Positions 51,936-61,150 of a DNA stretch of 64,000 nt are shown here, piece after piece. A program made the translations under genes and the position numbers. The notes beneath the pieces were generated by a model. It was not told the DNA's origin and searched no databases. It was given only the letters and a program-made list of their open reading frames with translations. Every line of letters begins with the position of its first letter. Positions within the stretch are counted from its first letter, which is position 1. The stretch is from Paenibacillus nuruki (lineage in GTDB: Bacteria; Bacillota; Bacilli; Paenibacillales; Paenibacillaceae), in the NCBI RefSeq assembly GCF_001721045.1, contig NZ_MDER01000039.1, positions 62,001 through 126,000 on the forward strand, given 5' to 3'.

Positions 51936-53606
51936 ATGGCTCTTCATATCCGGCATGCCGGAAGGTACAGAGAAATAGCCATGGCGCTCATGCGTCATGG
52001 CTTTGGTTATATGGTCGAGGAATTAGGGCTACACCAGATGCTAGCGATTCCGCTTCGACTGGCACGTCGTGAAGTACACGGTATTCGTACGCTAGGAGAA
52101 CGTATCCGTCTGGTGCTTGAAGAATTAGGTCCCACCTTTGTAAAGCTAGGGCAATTAGCCAGTACACGTTCTGATCTATTGCCTGAAAATATTGTTAAAG
52201 AATTAACCAAGTTACAAGAACAAGTCCCTCCATTTCCTGCAACAGAAGCACGTAAGATTATCGAGCTAGAATTGGGATTGCCGATCGAAGAAGTCTTTGA
52301 GTCGTTTGAAGATGTACCTGTAGCTGCTGCTTCTATTGGACAGGTGCATTTAGGCACTTTACATTCAGGAGAAAAAGTAGCGATCAAAGTACAGCGTCCC
52401 GGCGTATCACGAGTCGTTAATCGAGATTTGGAGATTTTGCGTGATCTGACAGGATTGATCAAAAAGCATATGGAATGGGCTTCACAATATCAACTGGAAG
52501 AAATCGTTGAAGAATTTGCCAAGTCGATGCGTGAAGAATTGGATTACAGTGTCGAAGGACGTAATATGGAGCGTATCGCTAGTCAGTTTGAACGGGATCG
52601 CAATATCCATATTCCGGTCACGTACTGGAATTATACGTCTGCTCGTGTATTGACGATGGAATATATCGATGGGATTGCTTTGGGTAAGCGAGAAGAGATT
52701 TTAGAGCAAGGATTAGACTTGGGAAATGTGGCGCAACATCTGGTCGATTCGATGTTGCAACAGATTTTTATCGATGGTTTTTTCCATGCCGATCCGCATC
52801 CGGGGAATCTACTCGCTTTGCGTGATGGACGGATTGCTTTTCTTGATTTTGGACTGATGGGGCGACTTAGCAGTGAAATGAAAGGTCATCTGACCGCATT
52901 AATTATTGCTTTGCTACGTAAAAATACAGACAGTATGATTCGTGCGGTGATGCGACTCGGTTTTGTACCGGAAGATGTGAATATGTCTGCACTACGTAGC
53001 GATTTTGAACGTATGCGAGAGCAGTATTATGATGTTCCTTTTTCCCGTATTAATCTAGGTAGTGCATTAAATGAAATGTTTGATGTGGTACGCCGTTATC
53101 GAATCGGAATTCCACCAGATTTGACGTTGTTGGGTAAATCACTGATTACACTGGAAGGTGTAATTGAGCGGTTAGATCCATCGCTCAGTATTTTGAGTAT
53201 GGCGGAGCCTTTTGGACGCAAACTTTTGCGAGAAAAATATGCACCTAACAAAGTTCGCCAACGTATCACTGACGGGGCATTACATGCAGTAGAAATGTTA
53301 ACCGATCTGCCAAGACAAGCTTCTGAATTATCTCGCATGATCCGTACAGGTAAGATGAGGATAGAAGTGAGTGTACCTGAAGTCAAAGATATGATGCAAA
53401 AAATGGATCAGATCAGTAATCGACTGGCATTCAGTATTGTTTTGCTGGCTTTTAGTATTATTATGGTCGGTCTTATCGTCGGTTCATCGTTACGAGACCA
53501 GACACCGATTTTATGGGGTTTCCCAGTCGTTGAGATTGGTTTTGTGATTGCTACACTGATGGTTATATGGCTATTCTATGCTATTTTCAAATCAGGTCGA
53601 TTTTAG
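51936..53606 (+). CDS. AarF/ABC1/UbiB-family kinase-like protein (556 aa)
   Basis: Kinase-like core with AASIGQVHLG and KVAIKVQRPG (the family's atypical Ala-rich loop and Lys) and HADPHPGNLL, FLDFGLMG (catalytic Asp and metal-binding DFG). Two C-terminal membrane helices (about 500-550). The UbiB family supports isoprenoid quinone or lipid homeostasis. The start is ATG 51936, one base after the upstream stop, so translation is coupled; the longer in-frame start at 51897 overlaps the previous gene. Confidence 0.9.
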   Translation: MALHIRHAGRYREIAMALMRHGFGYMVEELGLHQMLAIPLRLARREVHGIRTLGERIRLVLEELGPTFVKLGQLASTRSDLLPENIVKELTKLQEQVPPFPATEARKIIELELGLPIEEVFESFEDVPVAAASIGQVHLGTLHSGEKVAIKVQRPGVSRVVNRDLEILRDLTGLIKKHMEWASQYQLEEIVEEFAKSMREELDYSVEGRNMERIASQFERDRNIHIPVTYWNYTSARVLTMEYIDGIALGKREEILEQGLDLGNVAQHLVDSMLQQIFIDGFFHADPHPGNLLALRDGRIAFLDFGLMGRLSSEMKGHLTALIIALLRKNTDSMIRAVMRLGFVPEDVNMSALRSDFERMREQYYDVPFSRINLGSALNEMFDVVRRYRIGIPPDLTLLGKSLITLEGVIERLDPSLSILSMAEPFGRKLLREKYAPNKVRQRITDGALHAVEMLTDLPRQASELSRMIRTGKMRIEVSVPEVKDMMQKMDQISNRLAFSIVLLAFSIIMVGLIVGSSLRDQTPILWGFPVVEIGFVIATLMVIWLFYAIFKSGRF

Positions 53607-53648
53607 CAAAAAGAACGACTCTTTTTATTAAAGAGTCGTTCTTTTTGC
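53606..53648 (+). terminator. Terminator after the AarF gene
   Basis: GCAAAAAGAACGACTCTTT pairs with AAAGAGTCGTTCTTTTTGC, overlapping the stop codon; T-rich arm. Confidence 0.9.
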
Positions 53649-53945
53649 GTTTTATTCTTTTTTTATTTTTAGCTTATTAATAGAAGATAAAGAGAAATAC
53701 TAACGATAACGATGAATAGCGATGATTTTTGCGCTTACATAGACGAAAAAAGATGTAGGTTTTATAGAGAAAATTTTGTATAATAAAAATCTATCTGTAC
53801 CTACGGCTCCTGTTTTCCCGCGAGAGGAAAGCAATCTATGTATTACATTTAATATCATAATGAATACTGTCTTCGATATTCGTTCGGAAAGTTTGTTAAC
53901 GTCCGGACAGATTCGTTATGTGCCAAACAAGGAAAGAGGATGATC
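53649..53945 (+). other. Leader region of the SulP gene
   Basis: A TATAAT at 53779-53784 puts the transcript start about 150 bases before the gene. The leader folds a hairpin (GTTTTCC/GGAAAGC, 53812-53832) and has a palindrome GTCCGGAC near 53903. No coding frame is supported, and the fold does not match a riboswitch I know. Confidence 0.4.
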
Positions 53946-55487
53946 ATGAATCTACAACAACAATGGTTTGGTAATATCCGTGGAGATCTTCTTGCCGGTA
54001 TTACTGTAGCCTTGGCTCTTATTCCCGAAGCGATCGGATTCTCGATTATAGCTGGTGTTGATCCGATGGTCGGATTGTACGCTTCAATCTGTATTGCCAT
54101 AGTAATCTCTATTGCAGGTGGACGCAGTGGGATGATCTCAGCGGCTACAGGTGCCATGGCGGTACTGGTCGTTGATCTGGTACATGACCATGGGGTTGAA
54201 TATTTATTCGCAGCCACGATATTAGCAGGTATTTTTCAAGTCTTACTCGGTTGGTTCAAGATCGGGCGCTTTATTACGTTTATCCCGCAATCGGTGATGA
54301 CGGGGTTTGTAAATGCACTGGCAATCGTTATTTTTATGGCGCAATTGCCACAATTTGTCGGATCGAACTGGATCATGTATGCGATGGTAGTAGGAACGCT
54401 TGCGATCGTATATATTTTGCCACGATTTACCAAAGCTGTGCCAGCACCACTCGTAGCGATTATTGTGATGTCGTTATTGACGTATTTCCTACATCTAGAT
54501 GTGCGAACGGTAGGGGATATGGGGCAATTGTCTAACCAACCGCCGGTGTTCCATTTACCCATGATCGATATATCGCTAGATATGTTGTTAATCATTTTAC
54601 CGTATTCGATTTCACTTGCTTTTGTCGGTCTGCTTGAGTCGTTATTGACGGCAACCATATTAGATGAAATGACAGATAGCAAAAGTGATAAAAATCGTGA
54701 AGCTCGTGGACAAGGGATTGCCAACATCGTAAATGGATTTTTCGGTGGGATGGCAGGATGTGCAATGATCGGGCAATCGGTAATTAATATTAAATCAGGC
54801 GGACGTGGACGTTTGTCTACATTAACTGCCGGTGTGTTTTTATTATTCTTATTATTAGTCCTTGGTAATATTGTACGTGAAGTACCAATGGGTGCTCTTG
54901 TAGGTGTGATGGTGATGGTATCCATCGGTACATTTAGCTGGCGTTCTCTGGTAACGATCCATAAGATTCCTTTATCTGAAGCGATTATTATGGTGACAGT
55001 GGTAGCAATTGTGGTAGCTACGGACAACCTTTCAATCGGTGTAGGCGTAGGTGTTGTCATGAGTGCCTTACTATTTGGATGGAAAATGTCTCGTATCCAT
55101 ATCACTTCAACGATGCAATCAGGCAATATCACTTCTAATCCTGATCTATTGAACAAAGTGGATCATGATCATCGTTCTTCTATAGAACCTATCGAAACGG
55201 TACAAGAACAACGTGAACAGGTGAAAGTCTATGAAGTGAGTGGCCCGATGTTTTTTGGGACAATGAGTTATTTTGTAGATCAATTTGCACCGTTAGATGA
55301 TCCAGAGCAGATTGTGATCGACTTTGCTCGTTCGCATATTTGGGATCATTCGGCTGTAATCGGGATTACCAAAGTCAAAGAAAAGTATAAAGCTATGAAT
55401 AAAGAAGTGCATATTCGGGGCTTAAATGAAGAAAGTCGTCTCTTACTTGAAAAATTAGGAACGACTGCATTGTCTTCAGGACATTGA
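53946..55487 (+). CDS. SulP-family anion transporter with STAS domain (513 aa)
   Basis: About 12-14 membrane helices. The SulP signature is [20 protein letters not shown], and a conserved block is [25 protein letters not shown] domain fills the last 110 residues ([31 protein letters not shown]). Transports sulfate, bicarbonate or related anions; not resolvable here. ATG 53946 has AAAGAGG; ATG 53940 is too close to it. Confidence 0.9.
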   Translation: MNLQQQWFGNIRGDLLAGITVALALIPEAIGFSIIAGVDPMVGLYASICIAIVISIAGGRSGMISAATGAMAVLVVDLVHDHGVEYLFAATILAGIFQVLLGWFKIGRFITFIPQSVMTGFVNALAIVIFMAQLPQFVGSNWIMYAMVVGTLAIVYILPRFTKAVPAPLVAIIVMSLLTYFLHLDVRTVGDMGQLSNQPPVFHLPMIDISLDMLLIILPYSISLAFVGLLESLLTATILDEMTDSKSDKNREARGQGIANIVNGFFGGMAGCAMIGQSVINIKSGGRGRLSTLTAGVFLLFLLLVLGNIVREVPMGALVGVMVMVSIGTFSWRSLVTIHKIPLSEAIIMVTVVAIVVATDNLSIGVGVGVVMSALLFGWKMSRIHITSTMQSGNITSNPDLLNKVDHDHRSSIEPIETVQEQREQVKVYEVSGPMFFGTMSYFVDQFAPLDDPEQIVIDFARSHIWDHSAVIGITKVKEKYKAMNKEVHIRGLNEESRLLLEKLGTTALSSGH

Positions 55488-55573
55488 CGTAACTAGAAAT
55501 AAGCGGTATATTGACGCTAGAGCAGTTTATCCAAAATGGCATACTACGGACTTTTAAATGACGTTATAGATGT

Positions 55574-55602
55574 AAGCATCGGTATCTACCGGTGCTTCTT
55601 TT
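55574..55602 (+). terminator. Terminator after the SulP gene
   Basis: AAGCATCGGTA pairs with TACCGGTGCTT around TC, followed by TTTTT. Confidence 0.85.
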
Positions 55603-55660
55603 TACGAGAGCATTTTTTGAAATGCTGCTGAATATAGATCACAAGAATGGGTGAATAGAG

Positions 55661-57457
55661 TTGAAAAATTTTAATGAGTTCGGCATCTCGCCGAATGTCG
55701 TAGAGCTAATGGCTTCCAATGGAATCACACAGCCTACCGAAGTACAGCAGATGTCGATTCCGGGATTGCTTAAAGGCGGAGACGCTATCGTTCAAGCCAA
55801 AACAGGTACAGGTAAAACGTTAGCATTTTTGCTACCGATTTTTGAAAAGTTAAACTTGAATGCAGTCGGTGCACCTCAAGCGCTTATCATAGCACCAACC
55901 CGTGAGTTGGCTCTACAGATTGCTACAGAAGCGAACAAATTAGCTGCGGCTTATGAAGGTGTACGTATTCTTGCGGCTTATGGTGGACAAGATGTAGAAC
56001 GTCAGTTGCGTAAGCTTGAAGGTGGATGTCACCTTGTTGTCGGTACGCCAGGTCGTTTGCTTGACCATATGGGTAGAGGCACACTGGATCTAACAAAGAT
56101 TCGTACATTGGTACTCGATGAAGCGGATCAAATGCTACACATGGGATTTTTACCTGATGTTGAAAAAATGATCAATGCCACTTCTCCAGCACGTCAAACG
56201 ATGTTATTTTCGGCAACGATTCCTGATGGTATTCGTCGTCTGTCTGCGCAATATATGCGTACACCGAAAGATATTCGTGTTGGTCCTGCTGAAAGTGTTC
56301 CGTTGAAATTGATTCGTCAATTAGTAGTAGAATGTACACCTCGTGGTAAACTTTCTGCATTACGTGAATATTTGGAACAAGAAAAACCTTATCTAGCTGT
56401 GATTTTCTGTCGTACCAAAAAGCGGGCAGCAGAACTGAATCAACAGCTTAAAGAACTGGGTTATTCTTCGGATGAACTTCATGGCGACTTGTCTCAAAAT
56501 AAACGTGAGCAAGTAATGCGTGCTTTCCGTGAAGCGAAATTGCAATTATTGGTTGCTACCGATGTAGCCGCTCGTGGTATCGATGTTGAAGGGATTACCC
56601 ATGTATTCAACTATGATATTCCTCAAGACGCTGAATATTATATTCACCGTATCGGACGTACAGGTCGTGCAGGCGAAACCGGTAAAGCAATCACATTTGT
56701 AACTCCTCATGATCGTGACGAATTGCAAGCGATCGAACAAGGAACTTCGCAGAAATTAGAGCGTCAGATTGCTCGTACTTCGATCGAATCCGATGATTCT
56801 GGTGAATTGTTGTCGAACGTAGAAGCCAAAGCAGGCAGACGAGCTACTCATAAATCTCGTGATCAAGATCGTAAAAAAGATGGCAAACGTGGAGATGCAC
56901 GTCGTGGTGCTTACCGTGAAGAATCTTCTGGCGGACGCTCGGGTGGTCGCGGAAAACCTTCTTCGACTTCAGAGCGTGATCGTTTTGCAAGTAGAGGCGG
57001 TACAGGTAAGCGTGGAGAACGTAAAGAATCTACACCTTCTGTACGTACAACTGCTCGTCCGGAAGCTAAAGAAGCAAGTGCTCGTAGCGAACGTCCAGAA
57101 CGCAGTTATGGTCGTAAGGATCAAGCTCGCTCAGGTAGCGGTTCTGCTCCAAGACCAACACGTCGCACAGACGATGCTCCTTCTTTCCGTAGAGACGCTT
57201 CCAAAGGTCGTACGATTTCGTCAGGTGATTCAGATCGTACACGTGAATACGGTGGAGCTGGAAGTAACAGCAACGCTGGTGGTCGCCGTAGCGAAGGCAC
57301 AGGTAGTGCTCGTGGAGAACGTACCTATGGCGGTAAAAACAACAGCAGTTCCGGTGGACGCAACAACCGTCCGTCTTCGGGTAAACCATCTAGTGGTGGT
57401 CGTCCTTCTTCTTCCGGTCGTCCGTCAGATAACGCACGTCGTGGTGGAAAACGTTAA
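55661..57457 (+). CDS. DEAD-box RNA helicase with long RG/S-rich tail (598 aa)
   Basis: Full helicase core: AKTGTGKT (46-53), APTRELA, TPGRLLDH, DEAD (153-156), SAT (184-186), RGIDV and HRIGRTGRAG. Residues about 390-598 are basic and low-complexity, rich in Arg, Gly, Ser and Lys, typical of CshA/CsdA-type RNA-binding tails. It starts at TTG 55661; no ATG near fits the conserved FNEFGIS start. Likely acts in RNA decay, ribosome assembly and cold adaptation. Confidence 0.93.
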   Translation: MKNFNEFGISPNVVELMASNGITQPTEVQQMSIPGLLKGGDAIVQAKTGTGKTLAFLLPIFEKLNLNAVGAPQALIIAPTRELALQIATEANKLAAAYEGVRILAAYGGQDVERQLRKLEGGCHLVVGTPGRLLDHMGRGTLDLTKIRTLVLDEADQMLHMGFLPDVEKMINATSPARQTMLFSATIPDGIRRLSAQYMRTPKDIRVGPAESVPLKLIRQLVVECTPRGKLSALREYLEQEKPYLAVIFCRTKKRAAELNQQLKELGYSSDELHGDLSQNKREQVMRAFREAKLQLLVATDVAARGIDVEGITHVFNYDIPQDAEYYIHRIGRTGRAGETGKAITFVTPHDRDELQAIEQGTSQKLERQIARTSIESDDSGELLSNVEAKAGRRATHKSRDQDRKKDGKRGDARRGAYREESSGGRSGGRGKPSSTSERDRFASRGGTGKRGERKESTPSVRTTARPEAKEASARSERPERSYGRKDQARSGSGSAPRPTRRTDDAPSFRRDASKGRTISSGDSDRTREYGGAGSNSNAGGRRSEGTGSARGERTYGGKNNSSSGGRNNRPSSGKPSSGGRPSSSGRPSDNARRGGKR

Positions 57458-57470
57458 TAACTATATTTTA

Positions 57471-57498
57471 TCCCCTTTGAATCTAAAGGGGATTTTTT
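57471..57498 (+). terminator. Terminator after the helicase gene
   Basis: TCCCCTTT pairs with AAAGGGGA around six bases, then TTTTTT. Confidence 0.9.
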
Positions 57499-57597
57499 AT
57501 GAGAAGGCTTAGGACATATGTCCTTTATCTATTATGTAGAGATCGTTTTTAATAGAAAGAACAAGAAATGTCTAAAAGATAAGGAGAACACGCAGCG

Positions 57598-58023
57598 ATG
57601 AAAGGGATTTTGTTTGCTTTATTAGGTGGGGCTTGTATCACGTTACAAGGGGTAGCGAATACAAGGATTAGTCAAGATATCGGCACATGGCAAGCAGCCA
57701 CTATTACTCAATTAACCGGATTTATTATAGCGGCATTAATCTGGGTATTTGTACGAGACGGTAAGCTTGGAGATTTTAAAAAGGTGAAGCCGTTATATCT
57801 AGCAGGTGGCGGATTTGCAGCGATTATTATTTTTACCGAAGTAACAGCCATTCAACAGATCGGGGTCACGCTTACGATCTCAGCATTATTGATTGCTCAA
57901 TTATGTTTAACTTTTATTATTGATATCAATGGTTGGTTTGGCGTAGTGAAGCAGAAGATGAAAATGCCACAATTTATAGGGCTTGCGATGATGATTGCAG
58001 GTGTGATTATTTTGAAATTCTAA
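57598..58023 (+). CDS. YdcZ-family DMT half-transporter A (141 aa)
   Basis: Five membrane helices forming one DMT repeat, with KGILFALLGGACITLQGVAN at the start and LTISALLIAQLCLTFIIDIN later. Half-size DMT proteins work as dimers; the related gene at 58772 is the obvious partner. AAGGAG lies upstream of ATG 57598. First gene of a three-gene unit. Confidence 0.85.
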   Translation: MKGILFALLGGACITLQGVANTRISQDIGTWQAATITQLTGFIIAALIWVFVRDGKLGDFKKVKPLYLAGGGFAAIIIFTEVTAIQQIGVTLTISALLIAQLCLTFIIDINGWFGVVKQKMKMPQFIGLAMMIAGVIILKF

Positions 58024-58039
58024 TCCAAAAGGTGAATCC

Positions 58040-58747
58040 ATGACGATACATGATATTCAGGATCAAGCGCAGGTTGAGTATTATTGGAAATTGCATGATT
58101 TGGGTGCCCATTTTCCTCAAATCTTATTCCCATACCTAACCGTTTTCCATTTGGAACAAGGCGATATTTTGTGTACGCAAGGTGATGATATTGAACATCT
58201 GGATATATTGGTTCACGGAAAGATCAAAATTTATACCACGTCTCAAGAAGGTAAAACATTGATTCTTTGCTTCAAAACACCGCTTGAATTTATAGGTGAC
58301 GTGGAATATATCAATGGCAATGATAAAGTGATTAATACTGTTGAAGCTGTATCATCGGTACATTTTCTACGTATTCATCGCAAATGGTTAGTTCAGTATG
58401 GCAGTGATCATGTCCCTTTACTGCAATTTTTGCTACAGATGATGACTCGTAAATTTTATAGCAGTTCTAATTATTCACGTTTCAATCTGATGTATCCGGT
58501 AGAGATTCGCTTAGCCAGTTATATGTTATCTGTAGCGTGTGATGAAGATCCGGCAGATTGTTATGAAGAATTGCGTATATCCAGTCTAGTTGATGTAGCC
58601 AACCTGATCGGCACCAGTTATCGGCATTTGAACCGTGTCATTCAGAAGTTAGGTAGTGATGGTCTGGTGAAGCGAACATCAGAGTATTTGGTTATTCAGA
58701 ATCGGGCAGGCTTAGAAGCATTAGCAGGACATAATATTTATGAATAA
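58040..58747 (+). CDS. Crp/Fnr-family regulator, YeiL-like (235 aa)
   Basis: Cyclic-nucleotide-binding-like domain (about 40-130: LEQGDILCTQGDDIEHLDIL) and a C-terminal helix-turn-helix (VDVANLIGTSYRHLNRVIQK). The pattern resembles YeiL-type regulators. It lacks the CxxC clusters of Fnr. It lies between two half-transporter genes with gaps of 16 and 24 bases, so it probably controls them. Confidence 0.85.
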   Translation: MTIHDIQDQAQVEYYWKLHDLGAHFPQILFPYLTVFHLEQGDILCTQGDDIEHLDILVHGKIKIYTTSQEGKTLILCFKTPLEFIGDVEYINGNDKVINTVEAVSSVHFLRIHRKWLVQYGSDHVPLLQFLLQMMTRKFYSSSNYSRFNLMYPVEIRLASYMLSVACDEDPADCYEELRISSLVDVANLIGTSYRHLNRVIQKLGSDGLVKRTSEYLVIQNRAGLEALAGHNIYE

Positions 58748-58771
58748 TAGAGAGACGTTAGGAGAGGACAT

Positions 58772-59245
58772 ATGATTTTATTCGGTATACTTTTGGCGGC
58801 TATAGCAGGCGCTTTTGTCAGTATGCAGACGGTGTTTAACAACAAAGTCAATGAGCAGACCGGTTCTTGGACAACGACCATGTTGGTATTGTTTATGGGA
58901 TTTGTTGCATCGCTGCTAGCCAGTCTTATTTTTGAAGGGAAAAATACATTTACACTTCAGCATGTACAGTTGTGGTACTGGTTCAGTGGAATGATCGGAG
59001 TAGGTGTTGTCTTCTGTCTGGTACAAGGAATGAGACGATTAGGTCCAACATATGCAATCTCAATCGTACTGACAGCACAACTCGGTACAGCCTTATTGTG
59101 GGATTCACTGGGCTGGTTAGGCTTAGAAAAGATTCCGTTTACGCCAGCTAAATTGATTGGTGTGCTTGTCATTATTGGCGGTATACTGGTATTCAAATTC
59201 GGTGGACGTAAAGAAACAAAGTCAGAATCACCAGTGGCTGAATAG
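58772..59245 (+). CDS. YdcZ-family DMT half-transporter B (157 aa)
   Basis: Five-helix DMT repeat (AAIAGAFVSMQTVFNNKVNE; YAISIVLTAQLGTALLWDSL), related to the gene at 57598 but diverged, as expected of heterodimer partners. AGGAGAGG precedes ATG 58772. A hydrophilic tail ends the protein. Third gene of the unit. Confidence 0.85.
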   Translation: MILFGILLAAIAGAFVSMQTVFNNKVNEQTGSWTTTMLVLFMGFVASLLASLIFEGKNTFTLQHVQLWYWFSGMIGVGVVFCLVQGMRRLGPTYAISIVLTAQLGTALLWDSLGWLGLEKIPFTPAKLIGVLVIIGGILVFKFGGRKETKSESPVAE

Positions 59246-59254
59246 TTCGTACAT

Positions 59255-59304
59255 AAAAAAGCTTTTTGACTAGAGCATATGACTCTAATCAAAAAGCTTT
59301 TTTT
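59255..59304. terminator. Bidirectional terminator
   Basis: AAAAAAGCTTTTTGA-C-TAGAG pairs with CTCTA-A-TCAAAAAGCTTTTTT. Shared by convergent units. Confidence 0.9.
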
Positions 59305-59341
59305 ATATTATTTAGCTATGAGAGAATGTATTACTTCTTCA

Positions 59342-61150
59342 CTACACGACACGATTGAATTGACTTTGATACAGATCATGATAGAATCCGCCTGCTTGAA
59401 GTAACTCATCATGGGTGCCACGCTCAACGACTTCGCCGCTCTGGATCACTAGAATCTGATCGGCTTCACGTATGGTGCTCAGTCGATGAGCGATAACAAA
59501 GCTGGTACGTCCGTGCATTAACTGCTTCATCGCGGTCTGAATATGCATTTCTGTACGTGTATCGACACTACTTGTAGCTTCATCCAGAATAAGAACAGAC
59601 GGATTAGCAAGAATCGCACGAGCTATCGTTAGCAATTGGCGTTGTCCTTGACTTAGATTGCTTCCATCGGCAGAGAGTGGCGAATCATAACCTTCAGGTA
59701 ATTTGTGAATAAATGAATGAGCATTGGCTAGCTTCGCTGCTTCTTCGATCTCCTGATCGGTGGCTTCCAATCGCCCGTACCGAATATTGTCACGTACTGT
59801 ACCGGAAAATAAATAAGCATCCTGTAAAACAATCCCGATCCGACTACGTAAGTTTTCTTTATCCAGTAAACGAATATCTTCACCATCGATCGTAATCGTC
59901 CCGCTATCAATTTCATAGAAACGGGTGAGCAGATTGATAATCGTTGTTTTACCTGCTCCTGTAGGTCCCACCAAAGCGATTGTCTGCCCGGGCTTGGCTG
60001 TTAAGGAGACATCACGCAAAATCGGCGAACCTGCTTTGTAGCTAAATTGAACATGATCAAAAATCACTTCTCCATGAACATTAGCAGGTAGTTGATGTAC
60101 AGCTGTTTTCTCATCTTCTGTACTTTCAGGTCGCTCATCTAACACTTCAAAAACACGCTCTGCTCCAGCAATAGCGGATTGCAGTAGGTTGAATTGATTA
60201 GCCAGTTCATTGATCGGACGACTGAATTGCTTGGAATAACTAAGAAAACTAACAATCACACCCACACTGGTCATGCCTTGCAAAAATAACCATCCACCAG
60301 ACAAAGCGATCAACGCATAACTGATATTGTTGACCAAGTTCATCACTGGGCCCATATTACCAGACCAGCTCTGTGCACGAATACTGGCATGAAGCAGTCG
60401 ATGATTAATCTCTTTAAATTCAGTCAGACTGCGAGCTTCTTGGACATAGGCTTTGACCACTTTTTGACCGGATATTGTTTCTTCAATATATCCATTGAGT
60501 CCGCCTAATTCTGTTTGTTGAGCTCCAAAATAACGTCGTGTCCGCTTAGTAATTATACGGGTCAGCCAGAACATAATCGGTACTGTGATTAAAGTGACCA
60601 GTGTTAACCAAATATTAAGCCATACCATAATAATCAGCGTACCGACAAGTGTAAGAGCACTGGTCATAATCTGTACAACACTTTGATTCAGCGTCGTCGT
60701 TACATTTTCAATATCGTTGGTTGAACGACTCATCAGATCCCCACTGCTATGTGTATCGAAAAAGCGTAGCGGCAAGTCATGCAGATGTTTGAATAAATCG
60801 CGTCTGATCTGAAATACAGTCTGCTGAGAAACAGCTGTCATTACATAAGCTTGTATCCAGCTTGTTAGACTGGCGACGACATAGAGAATTAACAACCATA
60901 TACAGAGCATAGCCAATCCTGCATAATTACCCGGTAAAATGTATCGGTCAAAAGCTATCGTTCCCAGCAGATAAGGAGTGATCAGATTGAATGCTGTTCC
61001 AAGTAAAGTGAGTATAAAAACAAGGATGAGACCTTTGCGCTGTTGACGTAAATAATCCCAAAGACGGCGTACAGTACTTTTAGCATTTTTAGCTTTGACA
61101 GGAGCGCTATTCGATCGTCCGGCTCGACCCGGCATCATTGGATTACCCAT
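59342..61150 (-). CDS. Heterodimeric ABC exporter, subunit with canonical Walker B (602 aa)
   Basis: Six membrane helices, then an ATPase: Walker A GPTGAGKTT, Walker B LILDEATSSVD with catalytic Glu, and H-loop IAHRLST with His. The signature is degenerate (LSQGQRQLL instead of LSGGQ). AGGAGG precedes ATG 61150. The gene overlaps the upstream partner by eight bases, so the two form a heterodimer like BmrCD or YheIH. Likely a drug, lipid or peptide exporter; substrate unknown. Confidence 0.92.
   Translation of the reverse strand: MGNPMMPGRAGRSNSAPVKAKNAKSTVRRLWDYLRQQRKGLILVFILTLLGTAFNLITPYLLGTIAFDRYILPGNYAGLAMLCIWLLILYVVASLTSWIQAYVMTAVSQQTVFQIRRDLFKHLHDLPLRFFDTHSSGDLMSRSTNDIENVTTTLNQSVVQIMTSALTLVGTLIIMVWLNIWLTLVTLITVPIMFWLTRIITKRTRRYFGAQQTELGGLNGYIEETISGQKVVKAYVQEARSLTEFKEINHRLLHASIRAQSWSGNMGPVMNLVNNISYALIALSGGWLFLQGMTSVGVIVSFLSYSKQFSRPINELANQFNLLQSAIAGAERVFEVLDERPESTEDEKTAVHQLPANVHGEVIFDHVQFSYKAGSPILRDVSLTAKPGQTIALVGPTGAGKTTIINLLTRFYEIDSGTITIDGEDIRLLDKENLRSRIGIVLQDAYLFSGTVRDNIRYGRLEATDQEIEEAAKLANAHSFIHKLPEGYDSPLSADGSNLSQGQRQLLTIARAILANPSVLILDEATSSVDTRTEMHIQTAMKQLMHGRTSFVIAHRLSTIREADQILVIQSGEVVERGTHDELLQAGGFYHDLYQSQFNRVV

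Noticed and set aside
54236-55156. 306-codon minus-strand ORF
   Set aside because: Antisense to the SulP gene; no ribosome-binding site and a composition typical of shadows.
56859-57512. 217-codon Val-rich ORF overlapping the helicase tail
   Set aside because: Frame shift shadow of the repetitive Arg/Gly/Ser codons; no start signal.
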